Assembly (NCBI GenBank): GCA_910584695.1 | Contig: CAJUBR010000002.1 | Span: forward strand, 63,935-89,117 | DNA: 25,183 nt | Source of the DNA: an uncultured Lachnospiraceae bacterium | GTDB lineage: Bacteria; Bacillota; Clostridia; Lachnospirales; Lachnospiraceae | Reading direction: 5' to 3' | Shown here: piece after piece, positions 5,960 through 13,605 of the stretch | Numbering within the stretch: the first letter of the stretch is position 1 | Layout: each line of letters begins with the position of its first letter | The notes under the pieces: generated by a model | What the model saw: only the letters and a program-made list of their open reading frames with translations | The model's database searches: none | What the model was told of the DNA's origin: nothing | Position numbers and translations under genes: made by a program

Positions 5960-6823
5960 ATGCATTATGTAGAAGCAAAGGGAATCTTGTCCCCCTATAA
6001 CGGAATGAATTTGTATCGTGGTTGTACCCATGGCTGTATTTATTGTGATTCCAGAAGTACCTGTTATGGTTTTACCCATGCATTTGAAGATATTGAGGTT
6101 AAGGAAAATGCACCGATTCTGTTGGAACGGGCACTGCGTTCCAAGAGGAAAAAGTGCATGATTGGAACCGGTGCGATGTGTGACCCGTATATGCACTGTG
6201 AGGAGGAAGTACGACTTACAAGAAAATGTCTCGAGATAATTGAACGGTATGGATTTGGTGTTGCAATCCAGACAAAATCGGACCGGATATTGCGGGATGT
6301 GGATTTGTTAGCGAGCATTCATGAAAAAGCAAAATGTGTGGTGCAGATGACCCTGACAACCTATGATGAGGAGCTTTGTAAAATTTTAGAACCAAATGTA
6401 AGCACAACGAAGGAAAGGGTAAAAGCACTTCAGGTTTTTCATGAGCTTGGAATTCCTACGATTGTCTGGCTTTCACCGATTTTACCATATATGAATGATA
6501 CGAAGGAAAATATAGAAGGCATTCTGGATTACTGTATTCAGGCAAAGGTATATGGGATTATCTGCTTCGGAATGGGTGTGACCTTACGGGAGGGCGACAG
6601 GGAATATTTTTACGCTGCCCTTGATCAACATTTCCCGGGAATGAGAGAGCGTTATCATCGGAAGTATGGTTATTCCTATGAGATAACAAGTGACAGGAAT
6701 GCGGAATTGATGAAGTTGTTGAAAGACACTTGCAGAAAAAACGGAATAGAATATGATGTGAATCAATGTTTTCATTTTCTGCGGGAGCTTCCAGAAAAAT
6801 ACGAACAATTAACACTGTTCTAG
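5960..6823 (+). CDS. SplB-like radical SAM protein
   Basis: This 287-aa cytosolic radical SAM protein is related to spore photoproduct lyase (COG1533). The cluster motif is GCTHGCIYC (Cys22, Cys26, Cys29), preceded by the family-typical NLYRGCTHGC context. Other family features are the GTGAMCDPYMHCE segment and the strand LTTYDEELCKILEPN. AAAGGAG lies nine bases before the ATG at 5960. It is shorter than true SplB (about 340 aa), and members of this branch are uncharacterised. It could act in DNA photoproduct repair, but the substrate cannot be told from sequence. It stands alone between a dead regulator and a convergent dus gene. Confidence 0.82.
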   Translation: MHYVEAKGILSPYNGMNLYRGCTHGCIYCDSRSTCYGFTHAFEDIEVKENAPILLERALRSKRKKCMIGTGAMCDPYMHCEEEVRLTRKCLEIIERYGFGVAIQTKSDRILRDVDLLASIHEKAKCVVQMTLTTYDEELCKILEPNVSTTKERVKALQVFHELGIPTIVWLSPILPYMNDTKENIEGILDYCIQAKVYGIICFGMGVTLREGDREYFYAALDQHFPGMRERYHRKYGYSYEITSDRNAELMKLLKDTCRKNGIEYDVNQCFHFLRELPEKYEQLTLF

Positions 6824-6898
6824 TGTAAGTTTGCCTAATTATCAACGTGTCAGCACTCGAAAAACAAATCGGCTTTCCAATCACTATGTAAATCCCTG

Positions 6899-7849
6899 CT
6901 ATATACGCTGTGCTTCCGAAAGAATGGTTTGCACAGTGCTCCGATAGTCGGAAAGCCGTTTTGCCTTGCGTATTTTTTTTAATAGGGATTCGGATGCATG
7001 TACATATGCCCCCATGTAGCTCCAAAGCTCTTTCATTTTAAACAGCACAGGCTGGTCACCGGACATATAGTCTATATAACCGGTAAGAATTTCATCGTGA
7101 AAGGCTTTGAATGTAGAAAGCTTGTCAGGATAAAGCAGTTCAGGGGTCTGGTTCTGAAGAAGCCGGGCTAGTTCTGGATTTGCCAGTACGCCCCGTCCCA
7201 GCATGACCGCTTCGGTAGAAGGAACTTTTTTTATCAGGTCATGGAAACTCTTAGCAGATGTAATATCTCCGTTATAACAAAGAGGGATACTGTTGTCTTT
7301 TGATCGGTCTGCCGCTTGTTTAAATGCTTCCACATGGGGAACTGCCTGGTAAAATTCTTTCTGATATCGTGGATGGATGATCAGTTCCTTAATGGGATAT
7401 TTTTGATAGATAGCAAGCAGGTCTTCCCATTCATATTCCGATTCGATACCGATTCTGGTTTTTATGGAAATGTCTAACGGACATTTTGCAAATATTTCCT
7501 CCAAAAAACGGTCTAGCTCATCCGGCACACTTAGAAATCCAGCCCCTCGTTTCTTGGAAACGACCGTTCCGGAAGGACAGCCTAGATTAAAGTTAACTTC
7601 TTCATAACCGCAGTTTTTAAGACATTTGGCAATCTCTAAAAATGTTTCAGCCTGGTTGGTGAGAATCTGAGGGATTACTTTCATATCTTTATTGTTTTCC
7701 GGTGAAATGTCACTAAGTTCTTTCGTGCTTAATACCTTATTTGACAAGAACGGGGTATAATAACAGTCAAAGCCGCCATAATGGCGATGCAGTGCATTCC
7801 GGTATATATAAGTTGTAATTCCCTCCATAGGTGCTAAATATAATCTCAT
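6899..7849 (-). CDS. dus: tRNA-dihydrouridine synthase
   Basis: This 316-aa FMN-dependent enzyme reduces specific uridines in the tRNA D-loop. The family signatures are RLYLAPMEGITTYIYRN at the N-terminus, NFNLGCPSGTVVSKKRGAGF with the catalytic cysteine in GCPS, KTRIGIE, LIIHPRYQ, PLCYNGDI and LGRGVLANPEL, followed by the helical tRNA-binding domain. The start at 7849 is preferred because AAAGGA lies eight bases upstream and homologues begin exactly at (M)xxYLAPMEG; an in-frame ATG at 7867 has no good site. It is close to the short clostridial Dus subgroup. It is divergent from the exonuclease gene and convergent with the radical SAM gene. Confidence 0.9.
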   Translation of the reverse strand: MRLYLAPMEGITTYIYRNALHRHYGGFDCYYTPFLSNKVLSTKELSDISPENNKDMKVIPQILTNQAETFLEIAKCLKNCGYEEVNFNLGCPSGTVVSKKRGAGFLSVPDELDRFLEEIFAKCPLDISIKTRIGIESEYEWEDLLAIYQKYPIKELIIHPRYQKEFYQAVPHVEAFKQAADRSKDNSIPLCYNGDITSAKSFHDLIKKVPSTEAVMLGRGVLANPELARLLQNQTPELLYPDKLSTFKAFHDEILTGYIDYMSGDQPVLFKMKELWSYMGAYVHASESLLKKIRKAKRLSDYRSTVQTILSEAQRI

Positions 7850-7889
7850 GATAGGTGTCCTTTCCATATTTAAAGATATGTCCTGATAC

Positions 7890-7898
7890 AGTATAGCA
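7890..7898 (-). promoter_or_regulatory. Extended -10 promoter of dus
   Basis: On the minus strand TGCTATACT forms an extended -10, about 40 bp upstream of the preferred start. No good -35 is present at 17 bp. Confidence 0.4.
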
Positions 7899-7936
7899 TA
7901 AAATAAATTGGAAATGGGAATTTGTCTGATCTATTA

Positions 7937-7965
7937 TTGTCTTCCCTATTGTTCTATGGTAGGAT
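7937..7965 (+). promoter_or_regulatory. Promoter of the exonuclease-PAS-dinB cluster
   Basis: TTGTCT (7937-7942) and TAGGAT (7960-7965) are separated by 17 bp, each matching consensus at four positions. I saw no LexA-type GAAC…GTTC box here. Confidence 0.35.
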
Positions 7966-8013
7966 GATAATATCGAAGTCAGAAAACGGATGAAAAAACA
8001 AATGAGGTAGTAT

Positions 8014-8679
8014 ATGTTAGGAAACAAACGGGGAAATCATCTTAGAGATTATGTGGCAGATTATACAGTATTTGATTTGGAAACAACAGGAATTCGCCCA
8101 GACTATGATGTTATCATTGAAATCTCAGCAGTAAAAGTAACGAATGGCAGGGTAGCAGATACCTTTAGTAGTCTGATCAATCCGGGACGGCGGATACCTT
8201 ACGGGGCAACGGCAGTAAATGGAATTAGTGATGAGATGGTGGCAGATGAGCCGGAACTGAAACTTGTTTTTCCGAAGTTTATTGAATTTATTGGTGAGGA
8301 TATTCTGGTGGGACATAACATACATTCCTTTGATATGAAATTTATATGGAAAGCAGCAGAGGAATTATTTGGACAGACCGTCAGTAATGATTATATCGAT
8401 ACTCTTCCGATGGCAAGACGGTGTCTGCCACAGCTTAGCCATCATAAGTTAGTGGATCTTGCTGCCTATTACGGAATCAGTACAGCAGGTGCCCATAGAG
8501 CTTTAAAGGATTGTATGATGAATCAGCAGTGCTTTGAGCGGATGGCAAAGGAAAATATAACAGATTCTCTAAAGCTTTGTCCAAGATGCGGCAGTGAATT
8601 AAGACGCAGAAACGGAAGATATGGGGAATTTTTGGGATGCAGTGGATTTCCTGCCTGCCGGTATACCCAAAACTGCTGA
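8014..8679 (+). CDS. DnaQ-like 3'-5' exonuclease with topoisomerase-type zinc ribbon
   Basis: This 221-aa DEDDh exonuclease has motif I YTVFDLETTG (Asp21, Glu23), motif II LVGHNIHSFD (Asp107) and motif III AHRALKDC (His161, Asp166). All the catalytic residues of the proofreading-exonuclease fold are present. Residues 189-221 add a C4 zinc ribbon (Cys189, 192, 209, 215) of the kind at the C-terminus of type IA topoisomerases, with the GRYGEFLGCSGFPAC signature, likely for DNA binding. The ATG at 8014 follows ATGAGGTAGTAT. PAS and DinB genes lie just downstream in the same direction, suggesting a role in repair or lesion bypass. Confidence 0.85.
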   Translation: MLGNKRGNHLRDYVADYTVFDLETTGIRPDYDVIIEISAVKVTNGRVADTFSSLINPGRRIPYGATAVNGISDEMVADEPELKLVFPKFIEFIGEDILVGHNIHSFDMKFIWKAAEELFGQTVSNDYIDTLPMARRCLPQLSHHKLVDLAAYYGISTAGAHRALKDCMMNQQCFERMAKENITDSLKLCPRCGSELRRRNGRYGEFLGCSGFPACRYTQNC

Positions 8680-8737
8680 GGAAAAAGTTTCAGATTATCT
8701 GGATTAATGAAAAAGCGGATATAAGAGGAGTGGTAAA

Positions 8738-9151
8738 ATGATAGAGTTAGTAAAAGGTGATATGACAAAGATTGATAATGCAGAGGCTGTTTTTTATAAG
8801 AGTATCATAGATCAGGATACTAATGCCGTTGTTATATGTAATCTTTGGCATGAAATCATTTATATGAATCCGGCTGCTGTGAAGCGTTATGAAAAACGGG
8901 GTGGTGACAGGCTGATCGGACAAAGCCTTCTCGCTTGTCATAACCGGGAATCTCGGGAGAAAATAGAGCAGATTGTCCAATGGTTCGCGGCTTCAAAGGA
9001 CAATAATATAATCTATACGTTTCATAATGAAAAGGAGAACAAGGATGTCTATATGGTGGCGTTAAGAGACGGTGAAAAGTTAATCGGTTATTATGAGAAA
9101 CATGAGTACAGAAATCCGGAAACAAGAAAGCTGTATGATTTTGGACAGTAA
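8738..9151 (+). CDS. Single PAS-domain protein
   Basis: This 137-aa cytosolic protein consists almost entirely of one PAS fold. The first strand is TNAVVICNLWHEIIYMNPAA, followed by the helix KRYEKRGGDRLIGQSLLACH and later strands NIIYTFHNEKENKDVYMVAL. It has no output domain, so it would work by binding a partner or a small ligand. The start at 8738 has GAGGAG nine bases upstream. It lies between the exonuclease (58 bp) and dinB (about 4 bp) and is probably co-transcribed. The ligand is unknown. Confidence 0.75.
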   Translation: MIELVKGDMTKIDNAEAVFYKSIIDQDTNAVVICNLWHEIIYMNPAAVKRYEKRGGDRLIGQSLLACHNRESREKIEQIVQWFAASKDNNIIYTFHNEKENKDVYMVALRDGEKLIGYYEKHEYRNPETRKLYDFGQ

Positions 9152-9155
9152 AGAT

Positions 9156-10403
9156 ATGAGAAAAAGAGAAAACGTGTATTTTCATATAGATGTAAACAAT
9201 GCATTTTTAAGCTGGGAAGCGTTATACCGGATGAAGGAATTAGGAAAAGCAGAGGATATCCGGACATTGGATGCAATTATAGGTGGAGACATTTCCAAGC
9301 GTCACGGTGTTGTGCTGGCAAAATCCCAGTCTGCCAAACGATATGGTGTAAAGACCGGGGAACCGGTTGTAGCTGCGTTGAAGAAATGTCCGCATTTACA
9401 GTTGTTTTCTCCGCATATGGATTATTATAAGGAAAAATCGAGAGAACTAATGGAATTGTTTTCCCGGTATGCACCGGTGGTGGATCGGTATTCCATTGAT
9501 GAGGCATTTTTGGATATGTCGGGAACTTACGGGTTATACGGTGACCCGGTTGCTTTTGCCCATAAGTTAAAGGATGAAATAAGGAATACGCTTGAATTTA
9601 CGGTAAATATCGGCATTTCATCGAACAGGCTGCTGGCAAAAATGGCAAGTGATTTTGATAAGCCGGATCAAGTGCATACTTTATTTCCCGAGGAGATTCC
9701 GGAAAAAATGTGGCCGCTTCCTATTGAAGATTTATTTTATGTGGGACATTCTACAGCAGACAGGCTGCATTCTCTTGGGATTCATAAAATTGGTGATATT
9801 GCATCCAGTGATTTAAAGGTGCTGAGGTCTTATTTTAAGAGTCATGGAGAGGTAATTTATAATTTTGCAAACGGAATTGACCTGACGTTAGAAGACAGAA
9901 CGGAAGCAGTACAAAAAGGGTATGGGAATTCCACGACGATACCATATGATATTAAGGATGCCGGAGATGCCTATCATATTATTATGGGGCTTTGTGAGTC
10001 CGTTTGCAGCCGTATGCGGAAGGATACAGTACAGGCAGTGGTGTTGAGTGTGGAGATTAAGGACAGTAATTTTGTTGTAAAAAGGCATCAGAGGACACTG
10101 CTTTCCCCTACGGATGTAACGGATGAATGTTATCAGACTGCCTGTTCCCTGTTTGATGAATTATGGGATGGCTCACCTATCCGTTTGATTGGAGTAACGG
10201 CGAATAAGGTAACAGAAAACGGTATGCGGCAGATGAATCTATTTGATATGGAAAGTCATGACAAATTGAAGAATTTAGATGCTGCATTAGATGCAATCCG
10301 GGAAAAATATGGCTCTGATGCAGTCAAGCGGGGAAGCTTCTGTGAGAAGGTGAAAGAAGATTCAGACAGTGGGAAACATTCAGAACCGCCTAAGGTAAAA
10401 TAG
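9156..10403 (+). CDS. dinB: DNA polymerase IV (Y-family)
   Basis: This translesion DNA polymerase is about 415 aa. The N-terminal catalytic motif is VYFHIDVNNAFLSWEA, followed by KRYGVKTGEPV and the palm motif VVDRYSIDEAFLDMSG carrying the Asp-Glu pair. NIGISSNRLLAKMASDFDKP starts the thumb with its helix-hairpin-helix, and the little-finger domain runs to about 380. The basic tail ends …EPPKVK without a clear beta-clamp motif; a possible one is QMNLF near residue 358. I chose 9156 because it is 4 bp after the PAS stop and directly precedes the conserved N-terminus. In-frame ATGs at 9093 and 9135 overlap the PAS gene; none of the three has a strong RBS. Confidence 0.92.
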   Translation: MRKRENVYFHIDVNNAFLSWEALYRMKELGKAEDIRTLDAIIGGDISKRHGVVLAKSQSAKRYGVKTGEPVVAALKKCPHLQLFSPHMDYYKEKSRELMELFSRYAPVVDRYSIDEAFLDMSGTYGLYGDPVAFAHKLKDEIRNTLEFTVNIGISSNRLLAKMASDFDKPDQVHTLFPEEIPEKMWPLPIEDLFYVGHSTADRLHSLGIHKIGDIASSDLKVLRSYFKSHGEVIYNFANGIDLTLEDRTEAVQKGYGNSTTIPYDIKDAGDAYHIIMGLCESVCSRMRKDTVQAVVLSVEIKDSNFVVKRHQRTLLSPTDVTDECYQTACSLFDELWDGSPIRLIGVTANKVTENGMRQMNLFDMESHDKLKNLDAALDAIREKYGSDAVKRGSFCEKVKEDSDSGKHSEPPKVK

Positions 10404-10426
10404 GGTAATTACAATTGCGTTTGCTT

Positions 10427-10478
10427 TAGACAGTGTACAGGAAAACAATAGTACCGTCCATAGACTTGTACAGGAAAA
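10427..10478 (+). repeat. Imperfect direct repeat, two copies
   Basis: TAGAC-N(1-2)-TGTACAGGAAAA occurs at 10427-10445 and again at 10461-10478, in the gap between the convergent dinB and HD genes. The 12-bp core is identical. It could be a trace of insertion or a duplicated regulatory element. Confidence 0.4.
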
Positions 10479-10481
10479 TGC

Positions 10482-10910
10482 CTACTTTTCTTCCAGTTTT
10501 TTGAGGAGGATTTCATGGTATGCCTCATATTTTGCAAAACGTGCCTCATCCTTTGGGGTAGGATAGGGAATCCGGTCACGGTTTAGATTATCCTCTATAT
10601 CATACAGCTTAACCTGTGCAGCCAAAGGATTCGTAAGAACACGATCAATAAAATGTCCGTAGTCTTCCTCCTGTTCTTTTGTGATACAAGAGACAGCTTC
10701 CAGAATTTCCTCCGAAAACCCTTCTAAACGGAGCATGTCCAATGTGACAGGGGTATCTTCTACTACATCATGGAGAATCCCGACAATCATTTCGGTCTCA
10801 TTTCTGCCACGGAGCATGACACGGATGGGATGTAAAATATATATTTTCCCGGCTTTATCAAGCTGCCCTCTATGTGCTTCAACTGCGATTTCAATGGCTT
10901 TTTCCAGCAT
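10482..10910 (-). CDS. HD-domain hydrolase, small-alarmone-hydrolase-like
   Basis: This 142-aa protein matches the N-terminal hydrolase domain of RelA/SpoT proteins and stands alone, as in Mesh1-type small alarmone hydrolases. The metal-site residues are visible: His27 in LHPIRVM, His47-Asp48 in GILHDVVEDTP, Glu51-Asp52, and Asp104 in KLYDIEDNLNRDR. No synthetase, TGS or ACT domain follows. It may degrade (p)ppGpp or hydrolyse another nucleotide. The start at 10910 has GGAGG eight bases upstream, and a promoter lies at 10944-10972. It is convergent with dinB. Family membership is clear; the true substrate is inferred. Confidence 0.78.
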   Translation of the reverse strand: MLEKAIEIAVEAHRGQLDKAGKIYILHPIRVMLRGRNETEMIVGILHDVVEDTPVTLDMLRLEGFSEEILEAVSCITKEQEEDYGHFIDRVLTNPLAAQVKLYDIEDNLNRDRIPYPTPKDEARFAKYEAYHEILLKKLEEK

Positions 10911-10943
10911 ACGTACCTCCTGTTATGGACTATCTTTTATTTC

Positions 10944-10972
10944 AATATACTATATTTTGGAAGGGAGTACAA
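10944..10972 (-). promoter_or_regulatory. Promoter of the HD hydrolase
   Basis: On the minus strand TTGTAC (complement of 10967-10972) and TATATT (complement of 10944-10949) are 17 bp apart, and the start codon is 34 bp downstream. Confidence 0.5.
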
Positions 10973-11016
10973 TTCCTTTTCGTAAAACTTACAAAATTCT
11001 TAAAGATAATATTTCC

Positions 11017-11047
11017 ATGTTCCATAAAGAACATTTTGTGGTATAAT
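11017..11047 (+). promoter_or_regulatory. Promoter with overlapping palindromic operator
   Basis: A consensus TATAAT lies at 11042-11047. ATGTTC-CATAAA-GAACAT (11017-11034) is a perfect interrupted palindrome that covers the expected -35 region (TTCCAT at 11020-11025). A repressor or activator dimer bound there would control transcription toward the GIY-YIG gene. The half-sites face inward, unlike the GAAC-N4-GTTC order of Bacillus LexA boxes. Confidence 0.45.
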
Positions 11048-11299
11048 ATGTCACCAACCGAAGCAAAGCGGAGGTTGATGACCCGTGCGAGCTTCATTAA
11101 GATAGTATATCACCAAAAAAATATTCACAGATCCTTAACGAATGCATATAATAAGGTAACAGGAAAATTCGCCTTTGATAAAATTACAAAGTGGTTTGTG
11201 GCAAAGATATTTATGATCGTCAGGTCAGGCTGTCTTTCTGGGAAAAAACAAAATTTAGGATCAAAGGCTTTATTATAAGAGAAAATGGGATGGAAAATC
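11048..11299 (+). other. Long leader or unassigned region before the GIY-YIG gene
   Basis: About 250 bp separate the promoter at 11042-11047 from the next recognisable gene. The first part can fold: CCAACC (11054-11059) can pair with GGTTG about 15 bases later, and GAAGC with a downstream GCTTC. A lysine-rich frame runs to 11278, but neither start (11048 or 11078) has a properly spaced RBS, and it matches no family I know. This may be an untranslated leader, a small RNA or an unusual small gene. Confidence 0.25.
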
Positions 11300-11599
11300 A
11301 TGGAGGGTACAGCATACACCTATATGGTAGAATGCAAAGATGGAAGTCTTTATACCGGTTGGACTAAGAGTTTAGAGGAACGCATGGAATGTCATAATAG
11401 TGGAAAAGGTGCAAAATATACCAGATCGAGGCTTCCGGTGAGGCTGGTATATTATGAAGTTTTTGTTACGAAAAGAGAGGCAATGCAAAGGGAGTATATC
11501 ATTAAACAGATGACAAGAGCGGACAAGCTGTTGCTGATTGCGGGGCGGTCAGAGGCAGTCAGGTTAAATTGTGAGCGGATTACAGGAAAAGCACAATAA
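11300..11599 (+). CDS. GIY-YIG domain protein (UPF0213/YhbQ-like)
   Basis: This is a compact ~99-aa single-domain protein of the GIY-YIG nuclease superfamily. The opening YTYMVECKDGSLYTGWTK supplies the GIY- and YIG-equivalent strands. It is followed by the conserved HNSGKGAKYTRSRLPVRLVY segment and the catalytic-type glutamate in KREAMQREYIIK. These stand-alone proteins are widespread in bacteria and are thought to act on nucleic acid; their role is poorly known. I chose 11300 (MEGTAYTY) because family members start just before this strand and GGATGG lies upstream; an in-frame ATG at 11285 would add five residues. Confidence 0.85.
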   Translation: MEGTAYTYMVECKDGSLYTGWTKSLEERMECHNSGKGAKYTRSRLPVRLVYYEVFVTKREAMQREYIIKQMTRADKLLLIAGRSEAVRLNCERITGKAQ

Positions 11600-11671
11600 T
11601 ATACATTTTGCGGCAATCGTAACAAATAGGTTTGCAAGGCAAAATTGGATGCAAAGACAAGAGATGAGAAT

Positions 11672-12451
11672 ATGAAAGAACAATACAGACAATTTTATAA
11701 AAATACAAATGAAGACAGGAACCGGAAACGTCAGTCCACACAAAAAAAGAAAAGAATGGAGTATCGAAAAAAAAGACTGATTACGGTATGCATTTTGGGA
11801 TTTTCCTTTTTGATTGTGATGCTGGCGATTATATTTTCTTTCCGGCATTTTTATAAGCAGATGAAGCAGGAAGAAGCAGCGGGAACAGAGAAAAAAGCGG
11901 AAGTCGAACCGATTATCGGTACGGCGGCATTGTTTCCGGACCTTCCCATTACAGAAGAATTTCTGACCATAAATAAATATTCGAGACCGGGTCTGGCACT
12001 TTCCGGGGCACCCCAGTATATTGTCATTCATTATACGGCAAATCCCGGTTCCACTGCACAGCAGAACCGGAATTATTTTGAGAATCTAAAGGATACAGGG
12101 GAGACTTTTGCCAGTGCACAGTTTGTAATCGGATTAGAAGGAGAGATTATACAATGTGTTCCCTGTAATGAGATTGCATACTGTTCTAACAGCTTAAATG
12201 ATGTATGTATTTCGATTGAAATGTGCCATCCCGATGATACCGGTAATTTTAATGATGCTACCTATAATAATTGTGTCTATCTGGTAGCCAAGCTGATGAA
12301 CTATTACAATCTGGATATGGATCACTTAATCAGGCATTATGATGTTACCGGAAAAAACTGTCCGAAATATTTTGTGGAACATGAAGACAGATGGGAGTTA
12401 TTCAAGAGTTTTGTAGAGGAATACCGTGAAAAGTATAAGTCGGAACAATAG
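11672..12451 (+). CDS. Membrane-anchored N-acetylmuramoyl-L-alanine amidase (Amidase_2)
   Basis: This protein of about 259 aa cleaves the amide bond between muramic acid and the stem peptide. A very basic cytoplasmic N-terminus (about 35 residues) precedes one membrane helix (LITVCILGFSFLIVMLAIIF), then a linker and a PGRP/Amidase_2 domain outside the cell. The zinc ligands are seen as His in YIVIHYTANPG and His plus Cys in LIRHYDVTGKNCPKYF. AYCSNSLNDVCISIEM is the usual middle strand. ATG at 11672 is preferred; a TTG at 11645 would add nine residues and has only AAGG upstream. A hairpin terminator follows the gene. Confidence 0.85.
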   Translation: MKEQYRQFYKNTNEDRNRKRQSTQKKKRMEYRKKRLITVCILGFSFLIVMLAIIFSFRHFYKQMKQEEAAGTEKKAEVEPIIGTAALFPDLPITEEFLTINKYSRPGLALSGAPQYIVIHYTANPGSTAQQNRNYFENLKDTGETFASAQFVIGLEGEIIQCVPCNEIAYCSNSLNDVCISIEMCHPDDTGNFNDATYNNCVYLVAKLMNYYNLDMDHLIRHYDVTGKNCPKYFVEHEDRWELFKSFVEEYREKYKSEQ

Positions 12452-12464
12452 AGGGAACGGAAGA

Positions 12465-12515
12465 CGGGGATTTGACTATTCAGTCAGGAAATTTCCTGTG
12501 TATAGGCAGTCCCCG
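12465..12515. terminator. Long hairpin between convergent genes
   Basis: CGGGGA (12465-12470) pairs with TCCCCG (12510-12515). CTAT pairs with ATAG inside, and a perfect CAGGAAATTTCCTG palindrome (12485-12498) forms the tip. It lies between the amidase and the hemerythrin genes and could stop both. U-tracts are weak. Confidence 0.5.
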
Positions 12516-12528
12516 CTTATGGTATGTA

Positions 12529-13416
12529 CTATTTGATAAAGAATGCAAAATAGCCGTTTTTTTCCGTATTGAACAGCAGGCTGTAAGGAGGATATTGTTT
12601 TTCTAATGTAAATATTCGAACAATCTGCTCGAAGGTCAGAAGGTCAGTTCGTTCAAGCTGATATTCGTTGGTCAGAATAAAGTGCTCTTTAATACATTCC
12701 ATAAATTTCTGTGAAAGCATTTTAATGGCATAAAATACTGTTTTATCAATCTTATTTATCTGTTTACCGAGTATTTCCGCAAGCATGTTTAGAACCATCC
12801 GTTCTTCATAGATTAAATAAGCGTGTATACGCTCTCCTTCAGAGGAAGAATAAGTTAAGCGGTAACAAAGTGCATTTCCTGAAGAAAAATCTTCTCCGCT
12901 ATAATGAACGCTGACAGTCTGTGCTTTTACCCGGAATAAGTTTTCCAGAGTCTGAATGATTGCTTTTTCCAGAGAAGCTATTTCGTCTTCTGCCGATTGA
13001 TGTACCCATTTGTTAGCAGAACGTCCCGTGATGGCATGGTCTTCAATCATAATATGTGCATTCAGCCATCCGACACAAATACCTAAAAAATGCTGTACGG
13101 ATTCTACAGAGTAGTTTTGTGACTCTAATTCGTTTTCAAGAGCCGGAATTGTCTTAATCCGCATATTGTCATGAAGACTTTTATGTATGGCATATTCACT
13201 GTAATTGATAGATTGCATATATGCTTCTTCTTCAGAAAAATGCTTTATCGTGTAATTTTTAAAATACTTGATTCCCTCCCGGCAGGCATGCTGCTGTTTC
13301 GCTACATCCTCATTAAGACTCAGTAGTTTAGCTACAATTGAAAAAAGACGTTGGTGTGCCTTGTCAATGTTTTCCACGCCGATATTAAACCGGTCATTCC
13401 ATTTTATTTCGTTCAA
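12529..13416 (-). CDS. Bacteriohemerythrin with C-terminal CheX-like domain
   Basis: Residues 1-140 of this 295-aa protein form a hemerythrin four-helix bundle with the complete di-iron ligand set: His21, His59 and Glu63 (HFSEE), His78 and His82 (HKSLH), His121 and Asp126 (HIMIED). It should bind O2 or sense oxygen, NO or iron. Residues about 145-295 form a second domain (EIASLEKAIIQTLENLFRV…EILGKQINKIDKTVFYAIKM) that resembles a CheX/CheC-type fold without an obvious phosphatase motif. That assignment is tentative. The start at 13416 has GGAAGGGGG upstream. Such a fusion would link oxygen sensing to a signalling or motility output. It stands alone, with no chemotaxis genes nearby. Confidence 0.8.
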   Translation of the reverse strand: MNEIKWNDRFNIGVENIDKAHQRLFSIVAKLLSLNEDVAKQQHACREGIKYFKNYTIKHFSEEEAYMQSINYSEYAIHKSLHDNMRIKTIPALENELESQNYSVESVQHFLGICVGWLNAHIMIEDHAITGRSANKWVHQSAEDEIASLEKAIIQTLENLFRVKAQTVSVHYSGEDFSSGNALCYRLTYSSSEGERIHAYLIYEERMVLNMLAEILGKQINKIDKTVFYAIKMLSQKFMECIKEHFILTNEYQLERTDLLTFEQIVRIFTLEKQYPPYSLLFNTEKNGYFAFFIK

Positions 13417-13605
13417 TATTTTGTGCCCCCTTCCTGTTAAGCAGTTGTAATCATCATTCAGTATTGAACCATCTTTATAAGTGCAAGTTTATCATATGTT
13501 TCAAAATTAGACAACTAAACTTTTTTCACGGATGGTGGTAAAAAGTCAATCGTTTTGGCTTTTGGAATCTGTTTATAAAAAGGGTTACATTGTTTCCTTT
13601 TGTCA

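Noticed and set aside
5666..6196. A 176-codon minus-strand frame
   Set aside because: It is antisense to the dead XRE gene and the start of the radical SAM gene, with no RBS and no family features.
6870..6958. CGGCTTTCC and GGAAAGCCG as an inverted repeat around the end of dus
   Set aside because: The arms are 9 bp and about 70 bp apart, with one arm inside the coding region; a functional hairpin is unlikely.
11017..11034. A LexA (SOS) box before the GIY-YIG gene
   Set aside because: The half-sites face inward (GTTC…GAAC) with six bases between, unlike Bacillus-type GAAC-N4-GTTC boxes.
11564..12031. A cysteine- and phenylalanine-rich minus-strand frame
   Set aside because: It is the complement of the amidase N-terminus; its composition follows from the lysine-rich sense strand.
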